From Indioceanicola profundi (GTDB taxonomy: Bacteria > Pseudomonadota > Alphaproteobacteria > Azospirillales > Azospirillaceae), in contig NZ_CP030129.1 in NCBI RefSeq assembly GCF_003568845.1, positions 186,001 through 250,000 on the forward strand: DNA of 64,000 nt, written 5' to 3'. Below are positions 20,672-29,789 of this stretch, one piece after another. Position 1 is the first letter of the stretch, and every line of letters starts with the position of its first letter. The notes under the pieces are model-generated. The model worked only from the letters and a program-made list of their open reading frames with translations. It had not been told where the DNA came from and made no database searches. A program made the translations under genes and the position numbers.

Positions 20672-21280
20672 TCAGTTCCCGTGACCGCCGTCATGCCCGT
20701 GGCCGCCTCTGCTCCCCTGGCTCCCGTGGGAGCCGTCGCCGAGGGCGGCATATTCCTCGGGCGTCATGGCGGGCAGCGCCTTCACGAAGGCGGCGATGGC
20801 CCAGAGCGTCTGGTCGTCATGGGTCGGGCCGAAGGCAGGCATTCCGGACATCTTGACCCCGTGCTTGGCGAGCCAGAAAACCTCTTCCGGCTTCCATTCG
20901 GCTGCGGCCTCGGTCAGGTGGGGCGGCAAGGGACGCATGCCCATCGCCCACTCGGCCCGTTCGACCCCCGGCCCGGCATGGCAGTGCTGGCACATCGCCT
21001 TGTACTCGGACGCGCCGGTTCCATTGGCGGTCGGGCTGAAGCCCTCGGGGATTTCGATGCCTTCGGCACGCTGCTGAACCGAATTGTGGAAAGTCGTGTC
21101 GAAGGCCCAGCGCGTGACGGAGGCGTGCTCCTCCGTCGCCGCGACATTGAACGCCCCTGTATAGACGACGAACAGCCCGGCGAGACCCATGAGCGCCAGA
21201 ACACCGAGCGCGCCTGTCAGGACACCAATGATCGCTGGCTTCCCTCGTTTTGGAGATCGCCCCTTTTCCTCGTGGTCCAT
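20672..21280 (-). CDS. membrane-anchored cytochrome c
   Basis: The 202-residue protein has an N-terminal anchor (about 15-42) and one haem motif, CQHCH (about residue 97), with a Met in SGMPAFGP as likely sixth ligand. The C-terminus is Gly/His-rich (GGHGHDGGHGN), which could bind copper. It is the first gene of the cytochrome c-DUF305-lipoprotein run. Oxidation of Cu(I) or delivery of electrons to a periplasmic oxidase is possible but unproven. Confidence 0.88.
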   Translation of the reverse strand: MDHEEKGRSPKRGKPAIIGVLTGALGVLALMGLAGLFVVYTGAFNVAATEEHASVTRWAFDTTFHNSVQQRAEGIEIPEGFSPTANGTGASEYKAMCQHCHAGPGVERAEWAMGMRPLPPHLTEAAAEWKPEEVFWLAKHGVKMSGMPAFGPTHDDQTLWAIAAFVKALPAMTPEEYAALGDGSHGSQGSRGGHGHDGGHGN

Positions 21281-21724
21281 TGAGCTACAACTCCTTCGCT
21301 GTGTGATTTGCCGATTACAATCGTCTTGCTGCGGTCATGATCCCGTCGTCAGACGCGAGCACAGTCGTAGAGCCTGCGGGCCAACCTGTTTCCCGGCTGA
21401 GCTTCTTATTGGCGACCTAGCCTTGGCCAGCATCTTCCGGACAGCTGTCCGACTTGAACATTGCTGTCTGGCGCCCCTCAAGGCTGTCCTTGATCTTGAG
21501 CATCACAGTCGTGCGGAGCGGCCACAGTTCCCGTCTTCATGTGAGCACGGCACCGCTGGTCCTGACCATTTTAGCTGGCGGGACTGCTATTCGGCTGAAC
21601 CCGCAGCCTCTATGGACCGCATGTGTGCTCTTGATCCGGGCCTGTGACGCGCCTGTAGGTCAGACGTGAGTCAGGGCTCCATTCAAACAGCCGTCAGGTG
21701 CGCCGAACGCGAAAGCGTGCGGCG
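21281..21724. other. intergenic region with no gene recognised
   Basis: About 440 bases upstream of the cytochrome c gene. Reading frames here are short, lack ribosome sites and match nothing I know. The stretch probably holds the promoter of the minus-strand run ending at 19621. Confidence 0.5.
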
Positions 21725-22138
21725 TTAGCTGCGGGAGGAGGCTCTTGGAGGGTCCCCATCAGGAGCAGGCGTTAAGCCGGTGCCCAAGGCAGATGTCGGC
21801 CAGTCAAAATCATTCAGAAGGGGCTGAAGAGGATCCACGGCCATAACCGGCGGCAAAGCAGCGCCTACACAAATGCGAGCGCACTCTGCAAAAGCCATAC
21901 AGCAGTGGTCTACGCCACCGTCACAGTTGTTGCTGTCAGCGGAAGTCAAGACCCTAAAGGGAGAAACGTCCAGGTTTTGGCCGGTGGCGGCCTGAAGCTC
22001 AAACCGGACCGATTTAACCTCGAGAGGATAGCTGACAGCAATCTGATCTTTACAGGCGTAGGCAGGCGACACCATCCCTATGCCAAGCACCAGGAAGGCA
22101 AACAACATCTGCATCAACTGCCTGAACCTGCACTGCAT
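21725..22138 (-). CDS. small secreted cysteine-containing protein, CopL-like
   Basis: The 137-residue protein has a signal peptide (about 1-28, VSPAYA), a Cys-rich middle (CDGGVDHCCMAFAECARIC) and a Pro-rich end (GDPPRASS). This layout is shared with CopL-type proteins at 24452, 43525, 44140 and 58106: signal peptide, CC or C-x3-C patch, then a basic PPR tail. CopL genes were first linked to control of copABCD. It is divergent from the DUF2933-methyltransferase pair, with a perfect dyad between them. Confidence 0.6.
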   Translation of the reverse strand: MQCRFRQLMQMLFAFLVLGIGMVSPAYACKDQIAVSYPLEVKSVRFELQAATGQNLDVSPFRVLTSADSNNCDGGVDHCCMAFAECARICVGAALPPVMAVDPLQPLLNDFDWPTSALGTGLTPAPDGDPPRASSRS

Positions 22139-22209
22139 GGACCGGACCTCTGCGGCATCTTGGCTTTCCGAACAGATCTACTGCCGATAGGTTCCGCGTC
22201 GAAAACAAT

Positions 22210-22228
22210 CCTTGACACCATGTCAAGG
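22210..22228. promoter_or_regulatory. perfect 19-base dyad in a divergent intergenic region
   Basis: CCTTGACA (22210-22217), a CCA spacer, and TGTCAAGG (22221-22228) form a perfect inverted repeat. The left arm contains a TTGACA that could serve as a -35 element toward the plus-strand genes. The regulator is unknown. It resembles the size of MerR-family operators, but its position relative to -35 differs from the CueR sites at 33626 and 34001. Confidence 0.5.
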
Positions 22229-22430
22229 TTTCCAGGACTGCCAGCCAATCATTTCGGCGATTACTTCCTCTTTAGGCGGATGCTGACCATTAACGCGTTG
22301 CCAAGTGATCTGAATCAAGGCGGCACTGTCCAGGCGAACTCATCATGTCCCCATGTCGGCAGTGCCCGCCCAGGCTGATCAGGCCAAGGGCAATCTGTTT
22401 GTCATGCCAACATCGAAATGGGAGGCCGCC

Positions 22431-22673
22431 ATGATAAACACCCATCCTGGAAAGCCTTGGTGGCGTGACGGAGCCATTCTGACTGCCGTCGTGTTCCTGG
22501 CTGTCACCGGATTTTTCCTGTGGGCGGAGCACCGCGCCCATCTTTTCGGTGCACTTCCCTATCTGCTGCTGCTGCTGTGCCCACTCATGCACCTGTTCAT
22601 GCACGGTGGACATGGGCATGGTCACCGGCACGGGCGTACCCGCCGCGGACCCGATGCGGGAGAGCAGTCATGA
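22431..22673 (+). CDS. DUF2933 small membrane protein
   Basis: The 80-residue protein has two hydrophobic helices (about 13-30, 38-56) and the family pattern YLLLLLCPLMHLFMHGGHGHG. DUF2933 proteins are short membrane peptides with a His-rich end that recur in copper clusters. The start at 22431 follows GGGAGG. Its stop overlaps the start of the methyltransferase (ATGA), implying coupled translation. Confidence 0.85.
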   Translation: MINTHPGKPWWRDGAILTAVVFLAVTGFFLWAEHRAHLFGALPYLLLLLCPLMHLFMHGGHGHGHRHGRTRRGPDAGEQS

Positions 22674-23341
22674 GCGGTCACGAGGGGGCCTATGGCCATT
22701 GGGGATTGGCCGCGGTGAATGCCGGTGTCTTCATCTTCTTCGCCCTGAGCTTCGCCAAGCCGCGGACGACGCGCGATTGGCGTTCCTTCGGCGCATTCAG
22801 CGCCTTCCTGATGGCGCTATTTGCCGAGATGTACGGTTTTCCGCTGACCATCTACCTGCTTTCCGGCTGGCTGCAGACCAGCTACCCGAGCACAGATTGG
22901 TTCTCGCACGATGCAGGGCACCTGCTTGAGGAACTGTTCGGCTGGCGGGCAAACCCGCATTTCGGCCCGTTCCACATCCTGAGCAATATCCTCATCATGG
23001 GCGGCTTCATCTTGGTCGCGTCTGCCTGGAACGTGCTGCATAGGGCTAAGCGCCAAGGTGTGCTTGCCACGACGGGACCATACGCCCACATCCGGCACCC
23101 GCAGTACGTTGGCTTCATCCTTGTTCTAACCGGCTTCCTGCTGCAATGGCCGACGATCCTCACGGTAGCGATGTATCCGGTTCTGGTCGTCATGTACGTG
23201 CGTCTGGCCCGGATAGAGGAGCGCGAAGTGCGGGGCAGGGCGGGTGCGGAGTGGGACGACTATGCTACCCGAACCCCAGGCTGGTTTCCGCACCTGAGGG
23301 CGTTGCGCCAGTCGATCAACGCCCACCACGGCTCTCGATGA
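22670..23341 (+). CDS. isoprenylcysteine carboxyl methyltransferase-family membrane protein
   Basis: The 223-residue integral membrane protein ends with the signature HIRHPQYVGFILVLTGF and a conserved EERE region, typical of the ICMT/PEMT fold that uses S-adenosylmethionine. The true substrate is unknown; bacterial members are often placed beside copper and mercury genes. It overlaps the DUF2933 gene by four bases, and the pair is a common two-gene unit in metal islands. Confidence 0.87.
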   Translation: MSGHEGAYGHWGLAAVNAGVFIFFALSFAKPRTTRDWRSFGAFSAFLMALFAEMYGFPLTIYLLSGWLQTSYPSTDWFSHDAGHLLEELFGWRANPHFGPFHILSNILIMGGFILVASAWNVLHRAKRQGVLATTGPYAHIRHPQYVGFILVLTGFLLQWPTILTVAMYPVLVVMYVRLARIEEREVRGRAGAEWDDYATRTPGWFPHLRALRQSINAHHGSR

Positions 23342-23898
23342 TAAAGGGCGGGCCCGCCTTCGGCGATCGAGCTTCATGGTCTGGGCAGGACAAGGCAGAG
23401 ATGAGCACTGCCATGTCGAAACGGCGGCCGGGATCGCGGACCACTCCTGCCACCCTCACCTTCCGGCAGGAGTACTGCGCTAATGGAACTGGATCTCCTG
23501 GCCCAGCTACAGATGGGCGCGAGGCAGGGAAGTAATGTTCTAAGGGGACGGTCCCCAGGAGTACTTGATCGAAGCCTGAGTGGGTCGATCCTGTTATGGG
23601 GTGCCCTCCAGCAGCGTGCCATAAGATGCTCGATTGCGAGCAGTCGTGACTGCTGCCGGTGCTCTGACGACGCTTATGCAGCCATTTCAGAACCTTCCTT
23701 GCTAAGGCGGCGGAACAGCGGCATACCGAAGCCAGCCGTAACTGGTCGGACAGCTACTGCCAATCCCCGACGCCGGTTGTTGAAGACGACTGCTCCGATG
23801 ATTTGCAGCGGCCCTAATGCGGAGGTGGCCGGTTGTACGGCTGAGTCCAGCATCCGGAGTTGAGACCTCTGCTCATCCAGCACAATAGGAATGTCATC
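23342..23898. other. intergenic region without recognised gene
   Basis: About 560 bases lie between the methyltransferase and the CusF-like gene. Frames on both strands are short and lack recognisable domains. No CueR-type site was seen here. It may be decayed sequence. Confidence 0.5.
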
Positions 23899-24348
23899 AT
23901 GAATTTGCTGAATCTCGCCGCGGGTGCCGTGGCTCTGAGCTTGATCGCCGGTGGAGCCGTTGCGCATAACCATGCCGGAGACAAGCAGGACGATTCCCAC
24001 CATGGTATGCACCAGAACATGGGTCATGACGATAAAGCCGGTGCTGAGGGGCATGGCCACCATGACGTGGTCGTCGGCACTGGAACAGTGAAGGGTTTGG
24101 ATGCAGCCAAGGGTACCGTGAAACTCGCCCATGACCCGATTCCGGCCCTGAAATGGCCCGCAATGGTCATGGACTTCAAGGTCGCCAAGGATGTGGACTT
24201 AGGCAGCCTGTCCGCAGGGCAGCAGGTCGAGTTCGCACTTGGCCAGGACAGACCGTCACCTCCATCAAGCCGAAGGGCTGACGGCCCGTTACCGCCCCGG
24301 TTCCTGAGCATCCGGGACCAGGTGCCGCGGGCAAAGCCCGGTACCTGA
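23899..24348 (+). pseudogene. CusF-like periplasmic copper-binding protein, probable 3' frameshift
   Basis: The frame has a signal peptide (about 1-22, GGAVAHNH), a His-rich linker and a CusF-type OB-fold domain (ALKWPAMVMDFKVA, with the Trp and Met that bind Cu(I) in CusF). After VEFALGQ the frame diverges. The next frame reads GQTVTSIKPKG then a stop at 24279-24281, the normal end of the domain. A one-base loss near 24245 (CAGGACAG from CAGGGACAG) explains it. As it stands the last strand is replaced by an unrelated tail of about 30 residues. It could be a real mutation or a sequencing error. Confidence 0.8.
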
Positions 24349-24451
24349 AGCATGTCGACCTGGATCGAGGATTGCCGCGGCCCATCGTTTTCTCCGGTTC
24401 AGAGGTCGGCCATGCCACCCGCCGGACTTGAACCTTTGGGGAAGCCGCCTT

Positions 24452-24871
24452 ATGTTCCAGAGGCGTCTCTCGCACGTAAGAGGCCGTCAGATCGTGAGAC
24501 TCGGTCGGGTACTGTTCCTGTTGATCGCCTTTATGGCACTCGCGGCGGCTCCGGTCCGTGCCGCGATGGTTGACCATGCCCATATGGCGACCCAGGTTCC
24601 GGCGTCCCTGTCGCACGAACTTGATCACGGCCATGCTGCGACCCTCGTTGAGGCGGCCGAGCAGTGCAGCGACGAGGCTGGGCAGGACAATACTGATAAA
24701 TCCCATGCTTCCAAGGGCGGCTGCTGCTTGGCTTGGTGTGCCGTCGCTGCTCTCCCGGTGGCGTTCAGCAGCCTGAGCACTCCTGAACCGCACAAGACCC
24801 GCGAGCCCCTGGAGAACACCACAGGGCCGACCGGTACCTTGTCTCCGCCGATCCGTCCGCCGCGCGCGTGA
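24452..24871 (+). CDS. small secreted CopL-like protein
   Basis: The 139-residue protein has a signal peptide (about 8-35, ALAAAPVRA), a His-rich region, the patch GCCLAWCAVAALP and a C-terminal PPIRPPRA. It resembles the other CopL-like proteins in this window in order of features rather than in close identity. It sits directly upstream of the cupredoxin-copAB genes. The start at 24452 is approximate; a GTG at 24494 is possible. Confidence 0.65.
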   Translation: MFQRRLSHVRGRQIVRLGRVLFLLIAFMALAAAPVRAAMVDHAHMATQVPASLSHELDHGHAATLVEAAEQCSDEAGQDNTDKSHASKGGCCLAWCAVAALPVAFSSLSTPEPHKTREPLENTTGPTGTLSPPIRPPRA

Positions 24872-24963
24872 CCGCTTTCGGTCCTTAGACCGAACCGCTC
24901 ACGATTCGAGCCGCCTCGCATGGCGGTTCGATCCCTCGCGCCTTTGCAGACGGAACCAACATC

Positions 24964-25527
24964 ATGACCATCCGTTTCCGCGCCCTCTCCGGCGCCCTAT
25001 TCGCTGTTTCCACCCTCGTCTTGATCCCCGCCGCGATGGCCGCCCAGGGCCATACGCCAGGGGATGCCGTCGGGCAGACCGCCAAAGCGACCCAGGCCAC
25101 CCGCACGGTCGAGGTCGAGATGGGCGACATCTTCTATGAGCCCGCGTCCATCCAGGTGAAGCCGGGAGAGACGGTGCGCTTCGTCGTCAAGAACACCGGC
25201 GAACTCCTGCATGAGTTCAACATCGGCACCGCCGCCATGCACGCCGCCCACCAGAAGGAGATGGCGATGATGGCCGAGCACGGGATGCTCACGCCCACCG
25301 GCATGAACCACGACATGAAGAACATGGACCATTCCAACATGCCGGGCATGGATCATGGCGCAATGGGCGACATGAAACATGACGATCCCAACAGCGTCCT
25401 CGTCGAACCCGGCAAGTCCGCCGAACTGACCTGGACGTTTCCCGAAACCACCACGCTTGAGTTCGCCTGCAACGTCCCGGGCCATTACGAGGCCGGGATG
25501 GTGGGCAAGATCGACTTCAGCCGCTGA
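24964..25527 (+). CDS. periplasmic cupredoxin, copper resistance
   Basis: The 187-residue protein has a signal peptide (about 1-26), then a plastocyanin-like domain. The type 1 copper ligands are recognisable: His in LLHEFN, then Cys, His and Met in CNVPGHYEAGM. A Met/His-rich insert (about 85-140, MNHDMKNMDHSNMPGMDH) probably binds extra copper. It lies 11 bases upstream of the multicopper oxidase gene and should move or buffer copper and electrons for it. Confidence 0.92.
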   Translation: MTIRFRALSGALFAVSTLVLIPAAMAAQGHTPGDAVGQTAKATQATRTVEVEMGDIFYEPASIQVKPGETVRFVVKNTGELLHEFNIGTAAMHAAHQKEMAMMAEHGMLTPTGMNHDMKNMDHSNMPGMDHGAMGDMKHDDPNSVLVEPGKSAELTWTFPETTTLEFACNVPGHYEAGMVGKIDFSR

Positions 25528-25538
25528 CGGAGGCGACC

Positions 25539-27584
25539 ATGCACCAACAGAAAGCCGCGCTGTCCCGCCGGGATGCCCTGAAGCTGGCGGGGGCTGCCGG
25601 AGTTGCCGGGTACCTGACCATCTACCCCGGCCGCCGCAGCTTCGCCTCGTCCGACCAGGAATACGAGCTCCTGGTGGAGAACACCCGCATCACCATTGAT
25701 GGCGAGACCACGGCCGCCATTTCCATGGGCGGCTCGATCCCGGCCCCGACCATGCGTTGGCGCGAGGGCCAGGAGATCGTCGTCCATGTCACCAACCGCA
25801 TGGACGAGCCGACCTCCATCCATTGGCACGGTCTGCTCATCACCGGCTTCATGGACGGTGCGCCCGGCTTCAACGGCTTCGATCCCATCCAGCCGGGCCA
25901 GACCTTCACCTATCGCTTCACGCTCCGCCAAGCCGGGACCTACTGGTACCACAGCCATTCGGCGTCGCAGGAGCAGGAGGGGATGTACGGCGCCATCGTG
26001 ATCGAGCCCGCGGGCCGCGATCCGATCCGCGCCGACCGGGACTATGTCGTCCTGCTGTCGGACCACACCGCCGATAATCCGGAGACGGTCCTGCGCAAGC
26101 TGAAGGTCAGCGAGGGCTACTACAACTACGAAAAGCGCACCCTGCTGGACTTCTTCCGCGATGTCCGGGAGGACGGCTTCAAGACCGCCTGGTCCGACCG
26201 CCGGGCCTGGGGCCAGATGCGCATGGACCCGACCGACCTGGCCGACGTGACCGGCTACAAGTTCCTCGTCAACGGCAAGGGCCCCAGGGACAACTGGACG
26301 GCCCTGTACAAGCCCGGCGAGCGCGTGCGGCTGCGGATCATCAATGGCTCGGCCATGACGATCTTCGACCTCCGCATCCCCGGGCTGCCGATGACCGTCG
26401 TTGCCGCCGACGGCCAGAACGTGCTGCCGGTCAAGGTGGACGAGTTCCGGTTCGGGGTGGGCGAGACCTATGACGTCATCGTGAACCCCACCGAGGACAA
26501 GCCCTTCACCTTCTTCGCGGAGTCCATCGACCGCACCGGCTATGCCCGGGCGACGTTGGCGACCCGTGAGGGCATGGAAGCTGAAATCCCCGACATGCGG
26601 CCGCGCGCCATCCTGACCATGGAGGATATGGGCATGGATCATGGTGCCATGGGACACGGCGGTATGGACCATGGCGCAGCACCTACGGGCGCCATGGCGG
26701 GCGGAGCCAAGCCTGCAATGGACCACTCTGCTATGGGGCACGGGGCCAGCAGCATGGACCACTCCACCATGGCGGCCGGAGCCATGGACCATTCGGCCAT
26801 GGAAAACGGGTCGGCTCCCATGGATCATTCCTCGATGGGGCATGGGGCGGCGGATCACAGCGCCATGAACCACGGCGCCATGGACCACTCAGCCATGGGC
26901 CATGGCTCGGGTGGGATGGACCATTCGGCAATGGGACACGGAGAGGCAGCCCAGGGTGCCATGGATCACGGTGCCATGAATCATGGGGCCATGAACCATG
27001 GTGCGATGAACCACGGCTCCGGCGGCATGGATCACGCATCCATGGGGCACGGTTCGGCCGGAACCGACCACGCAGCCATGGGCCACGGTGTTGAGGCCGG
27101 TGCTGCCGACAAGGAAGCCGTCGGCTGGGCGGACGCAGGCACCCCGCCAGGTGCGAAGGCCCTGTCCTATGCTGACCTAAAATCACTTACGAAAAACGAG
27201 GATCTCCGGGAGCCAACACAGGAGATCGAGGTCAGGCTGACCGGCATCATGGAACGGTACATCTGGACCCTCAATGGCCAGAAGTTCGGCCACGGCGACC
27301 CGATCCGGGTGAGCTATGGCGACCGTGTCCGGATCAGGTTCGTGAACACCACCATGATGGCGCACCCGATGCACCTGCATGGCATGTTCATGGAGGTCGA
27401 GAACGGCCAGACCGACCGCAGGCCGAGAAAGCATGTCGTGCTGGTGCCGCCCGGCAAGACCACGTCGGTGGTGCTGACGGCGGACGAACCGGGTGAGTGG
27501 CCGTTCCACTGCCACCTGCTCTACCACATGGCCTCCGGCATGATGACGCGCTTCATCGTCGAGCCGCGCACGGCGAGCCTTTGA
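25539..27584 (+). CDS. copA: periplasmic multicopper oxidase
   Basis: The 681-residue protein begins with a Tat-type signal (SRRDALKLAGAAG). The copper sites are HWHG and WYHSHS near the N-terminus, and HPMHLHG and HCHLLYHMASGMM at the C-terminus. Between about residues 365 and 516 lies an unusually long Met/His repeat with about ten MDH units plus ADH, TDH and NHGAM variants. In this family the enzyme oxidises Cu(I) and binds many copper ions in the periplasm. It is followed by copB at 15 bases. Confidence 0.96.
   Translation: MHQQKAALSRRDALKLAGAAGVAGYLTIYPGRRSFASSDQEYELLVENTRITIDGETTAAISMGGSIPAPTMRWREGQEIVVHVTNRMDEPTSIHWHGLLITGFMDGAPGFNGFDPIQPGQTFTYRFTLRQAGTYWYHSHSASQEQEGMYGAIVIEPAGRDPIRADRDYVVLLSDHTADNPETVLRKLKVSEGYYNYEKRTLLDFFRDVREDGFKTAWSDRRAWGQMRMDPTDLADVTGYKFLVNGKGPRDNWTALYKPGERVRLRIINGSAMTIFDLRIPGLPMTVVAADGQNVLPVKVDEFRFGVGETYDVIVNPTEDKPFTFFAESIDRTGYARATLATREGMEAEIPDMRPRAILTMEDMGMDHGAMGHGGMDHGAAPTGAMAGGAKPAMDHSAMGHGASSMDHSTMAAGAMDHSAMENGSAPMDHSSMGHGAADHSAMNHGAMDHSAMGHGSGGMDHSAMGHGEAAQGAMDHGAMNHGAMNHGAMNHGSGGMDHASMGHGSAGTDHAAMGHGVEAGAADKEAVGWADAGTPPGAKALSYADLKSLTKNEDLREPTQEIEVRLTGIMERYIWTLNGQKFGHGDPIRVSYGDRVRIRFVNTTMMAHPMHLHGMFMEVENGQTDRRPRKHVVLVPPGKTTSVVLTADEPGEWPFHCHLLYHMASGMMTRFIVEPRTASL
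26632..27090 (+). repeat. Met/His-rich coding repeat in copA
   Basis: Degenerate units of the form (G/A)MDH(S/G)AMGHG are repeated across about 455 bases in frame. Consecutive NHGAM units near 26970-27020 look like recent tandem copying at DNA level. The tract should be an unfolded copper-binding segment and may vary in length between strains. Confidence 0.85.
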
Positions 27585-27599
27585 GGCGGGAGAAGAACA

Positions 27600-28346
27600 A
27601 TGCGTATGTTGAAGGGTAGCCTCGCGGCCGCCGCTGCGGTGGCCACCGCCTTGACGGCTTCGGTCGGCGTGGCCCAGACGGTCGAAGTCGATCAGGCCCA
27701 GGACTTCCATGAGGAGCCATTGCTGTGGACCGTGCTGGTCGACCGGCTCGAGCACCGCTGGCAAAACGGCGAGAACTCCGTGAACTGGGAAGCCGAAGCC
27801 TTCGTCGGCGGAGACTACCAGAAGATCTGGCTGACGACGGAAGGCGAGAAGCCGGTCGATGGTGCCGTGGAGGAGGCCGAAATCCAGCTTCTCTACAGCC
27901 GCATGATCGGCGACTTCTGGGACGTCCAGGCAGGCATCCGGCACGATGTCCGCCCGCAGCCGCAGACCACCTACGCGGTTCTCGGCCTCCAGGGGCTGGC
28001 GCCCTACTTCTTCGAGGTGGATGCCCAGGCCTTCCTCAGCGAGGACGGTGACCTGACCGCCTCGGCCGAGGCGGAGTTCGACCTGTTGATCACGCAGAAG
28101 CTGATCCTGCAGCCGGTCGCGGAGGTGAATTTCGCCCTCCAGGATGTCGAGGAGTTGGGTATCGGCGCCGGGGTCAGCGACATCGGGCTGGGGCTGCGGC
28201 TCCGGTACGAGATTGTTCGAGAGTTCGCGCCCTATGTCGGCATCCAGTGGGAGCGGCAGTTGGGCCAGACCGCGGACCTCGCCCGGGAGGAGGGCGAGGA
28301 TCCGGACGTCTTCTCAGTGCTGGCTGGAATCCGCTTCTGGTTCTGA
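27600..28346 (+). CDS. copB: outer-membrane copper resistance protein
   Basis: The 248-residue protein has a signal peptide (about 1-25) followed by a CopB-type beta-barrel (EAFVGGDYQKIWLTTEGE, ending FRFWF-like in IRFWF). It is shorter than many CopB proteins because the Met-rich N-terminal domain is missing; the neighbouring CopA carries a very long one instead. It follows copA by 15 bases and is followed by a strong hairpin. Confidence 0.93.
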   Translation: MRMLKGSLAAAAAVATALTASVGVAQTVEVDQAQDFHEEPLLWTVLVDRLEHRWQNGENSVNWEAEAFVGGDYQKIWLTTEGEKPVDGAVEEAEIQLLYSRMIGDFWDVQAGIRHDVRPQPQTTYAVLGLQGLAPYFFEVDAQAFLSEDGDLTASAEAEFDLLITQKLILQPVAEVNFALQDVEELGIGAGVSDIGLGLRLRYEIVREFAPYVGIQWERQLGQTADLAREEGEDPDVFSVLAGIRFWF

Positions 28347-28353
28347 TGAAGAT

Positions 28354-28381
28354 GAGTGGCGGGGCCGCGGCGCCGCCACTC
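28354..28381 (+). terminator. hairpin after copB
   Basis: GAGTGGCGG (28354-28362) pairs with CCGCCACTC (28373-28381), with a GC-rich 10-base loop. It starts a few bases after the copB stop. No long T run follows. Confidence 0.65.
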
Positions 28382-28474
28382 TCTACACAGAGACTGGGGC
28401 GGCTTTATCCGCTTGGCCGAGTTTCATGCCTGTAATCGCCCCTAGTGCGGGCACTCATTTGAGGAGTTTGAGCC

Positions 28475-28846
28475 ATGCGCTCCCGTAAAATGTTGGAATT
28501 GATCGTCCTCTTCGCCGTATTCACGACCGTGTGGTTCGGGTCAATAAGTAGCTCCTTCGCCCACTCGGATAAGGAGCGGGTAACGCCGGAGGCGGGCAGC
28601 ATCATCCCAACTTCACCCCCGGCAATCACAATGAGCTTCTCAGCGCCGATGCGGATCACCTTGTTTACCTTGACTGATGCTTCAGGACGTGACTTCAAGG
28701 TCGAGAGAACCGACAAGATGACCCCTGTAAAAGAGTTTAGCGCAACGCCTGAGAAGCTCCCGCCGGGCAGCTATACGGCCAAATGGCGCGGCATGTCAGC
28801 TGATGGGCATGCGATGGAGGGTTCCTGGAACTTCGAGGTCCAGTAA
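28475..28846 (+). CDS. copC: periplasmic copper-binding protein
   Basis: The 123-residue protein has a signal peptide (about 1-29, SSFA). The mature form begins with His (HSDKERVTP), the usual N-terminal Cu(II) ligand. The second ligand region, MSADGHAMEGSW, has the Asp and His of the CopC site. The Met-rich Cu(I) loop of some CopC proteins is absent, which suggests Cu(II)-only binding. copD starts two bases downstream. Confidence 0.93.
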   Translation: MRSRKMLELIVLFAVFTTVWFGSISSSFAHSDKERVTPEAGSIIPTSPPAITMSFSAPMRITLFTLTDASGRDFKVERTDKMTPVKEFSATPEKLPPGSYTAKWRGMSADGHAMEGSWNFEVQ

Positions 28847-28847
28847 C

Positions 28848-29729
28848 GTGCTTGCAATGATCCTAACGCTCGAATGGGATGCTCTGTTAATCGCCAGGAT
28901 CTTGGCTAAAGCAGTGACCTATTACGCGTGTCTGGCAGCAATCGGGACTGTACTCTTCAGGGTCCTGCATAAGGCTGCTGCGCATGAACAAAAAAGGTTT
29001 CTGTGCACTTGGCTCAGGATGTCTGCCGTAGTTGCCCTGGCTGCCACGGCATCGGCTTGGGCGCTTGATGTTCAGTGGCTGTTCGGGGATCTGATGGCGG
29101 TCCTGCAGGACCGGGCCATGCTGGCTGTTTCGTTGCAGTCCGATTTTGGTAACGCGGTGCTTATTCGGGCGCTAGGACTTCTGCTGCTTCTCTGGCCGGG
29201 TTGGAACAGGACTGGACATCTCATCCAGTTTGGGGGCGCATTGCTCGTGCTCTTCTCCTTCACCCTGGTTGGCCATACTGTCAAAGAACCACGCTATCTC
29301 ATGGGAGCAGGGATTCTCATCCATCTCGCGGCCTTGGCTTATTGGATTGGTGGTCTTGCGCCTATCTTCAGAGCGCCACGAATAATGGGTGCACAGCAGG
29401 GCGGACGACTTGTGGAAGGCTTTGGAAGAAACGCTGTGATTGCTGTTGGCGCTGCTGTGGTGACGGGCAGCCTACTGATTTGGGGCATCACCGGTCGATT
29501 CCTCCTGCCTACAACAAGTGCCTATGAAAACTTCCTAGTATTGAAGCTGTTGGCATTCTCCGGAGTGATGCTGCTTGCTGGTCTGAACAAACTGGTCCTG
29601 ACGCCGCGCTTGGTGGAAGGCCAATCCAAAGCTGCCCGTAGCCTCAGGATCAGCATAGTATTCGAGGCCAGCATCATTGCTTTCGTTTTGTTCGCAATTG
29701 CAGCAGCGACAACGGTAGGATGGCCGTGA
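28848..29729 (+). CDS. copD: copper import/resistance membrane protein
   Basis: The 293-residue protein is almost entirely hydrophobic helices, with family patterns VLFRVLHKAA, HLAALAYWIGGLAP and LLAGLNKLVLTPRL. A GTG start at 28848 has GAGG nine bases upstream; the ATG at 28857 is the alternative. CopD works with CopC. Base composition is lower in GC than copAB, as in copC, so copCD may have joined separately. Confidence 0.9.
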   Translation: MLAMILTLEWDALLIARILAKAVTYYACLAAIGTVLFRVLHKAAAHEQKRFLCTWLRMSAVVALAATASAWALDVQWLFGDLMAVLQDRAMLAVSLQSDFGNAVLIRALGLLLLLWPGWNRTGHLIQFGGALLVLFSFTLVGHTVKEPRYLMGAGILIHLAALAYWIGGLAPIFRAPRIMGAQQGGRLVEGFGRNAVIAVGAAVVTGSLLIWGITGRFLLPTTSAYENFLVLKLLAFSGVMLLAGLNKLVLTPRLVEGQSKAARSLRISIVFEASIIAFVLFAIAAATTVGWP

Positions 29730-29789
29730 AGCCGTTCCTCAGACTATTGTTCACATAGAAAATCTCAGAATCTGTCCGAGATCATTTCG

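Noticed and set aside
25485-26888. 467-codon minus-strand frame opposite copA
   Set aside because: Its His/Gly repeats are the antisense reading of the MDH repeat; no start signal or family.
26632-27090. Repeated units resembling a CRISPR or satellite array
   Set aside because: The units are in frame inside copA, vary by codon and encode Met/His-rich protein; there are no spacers.
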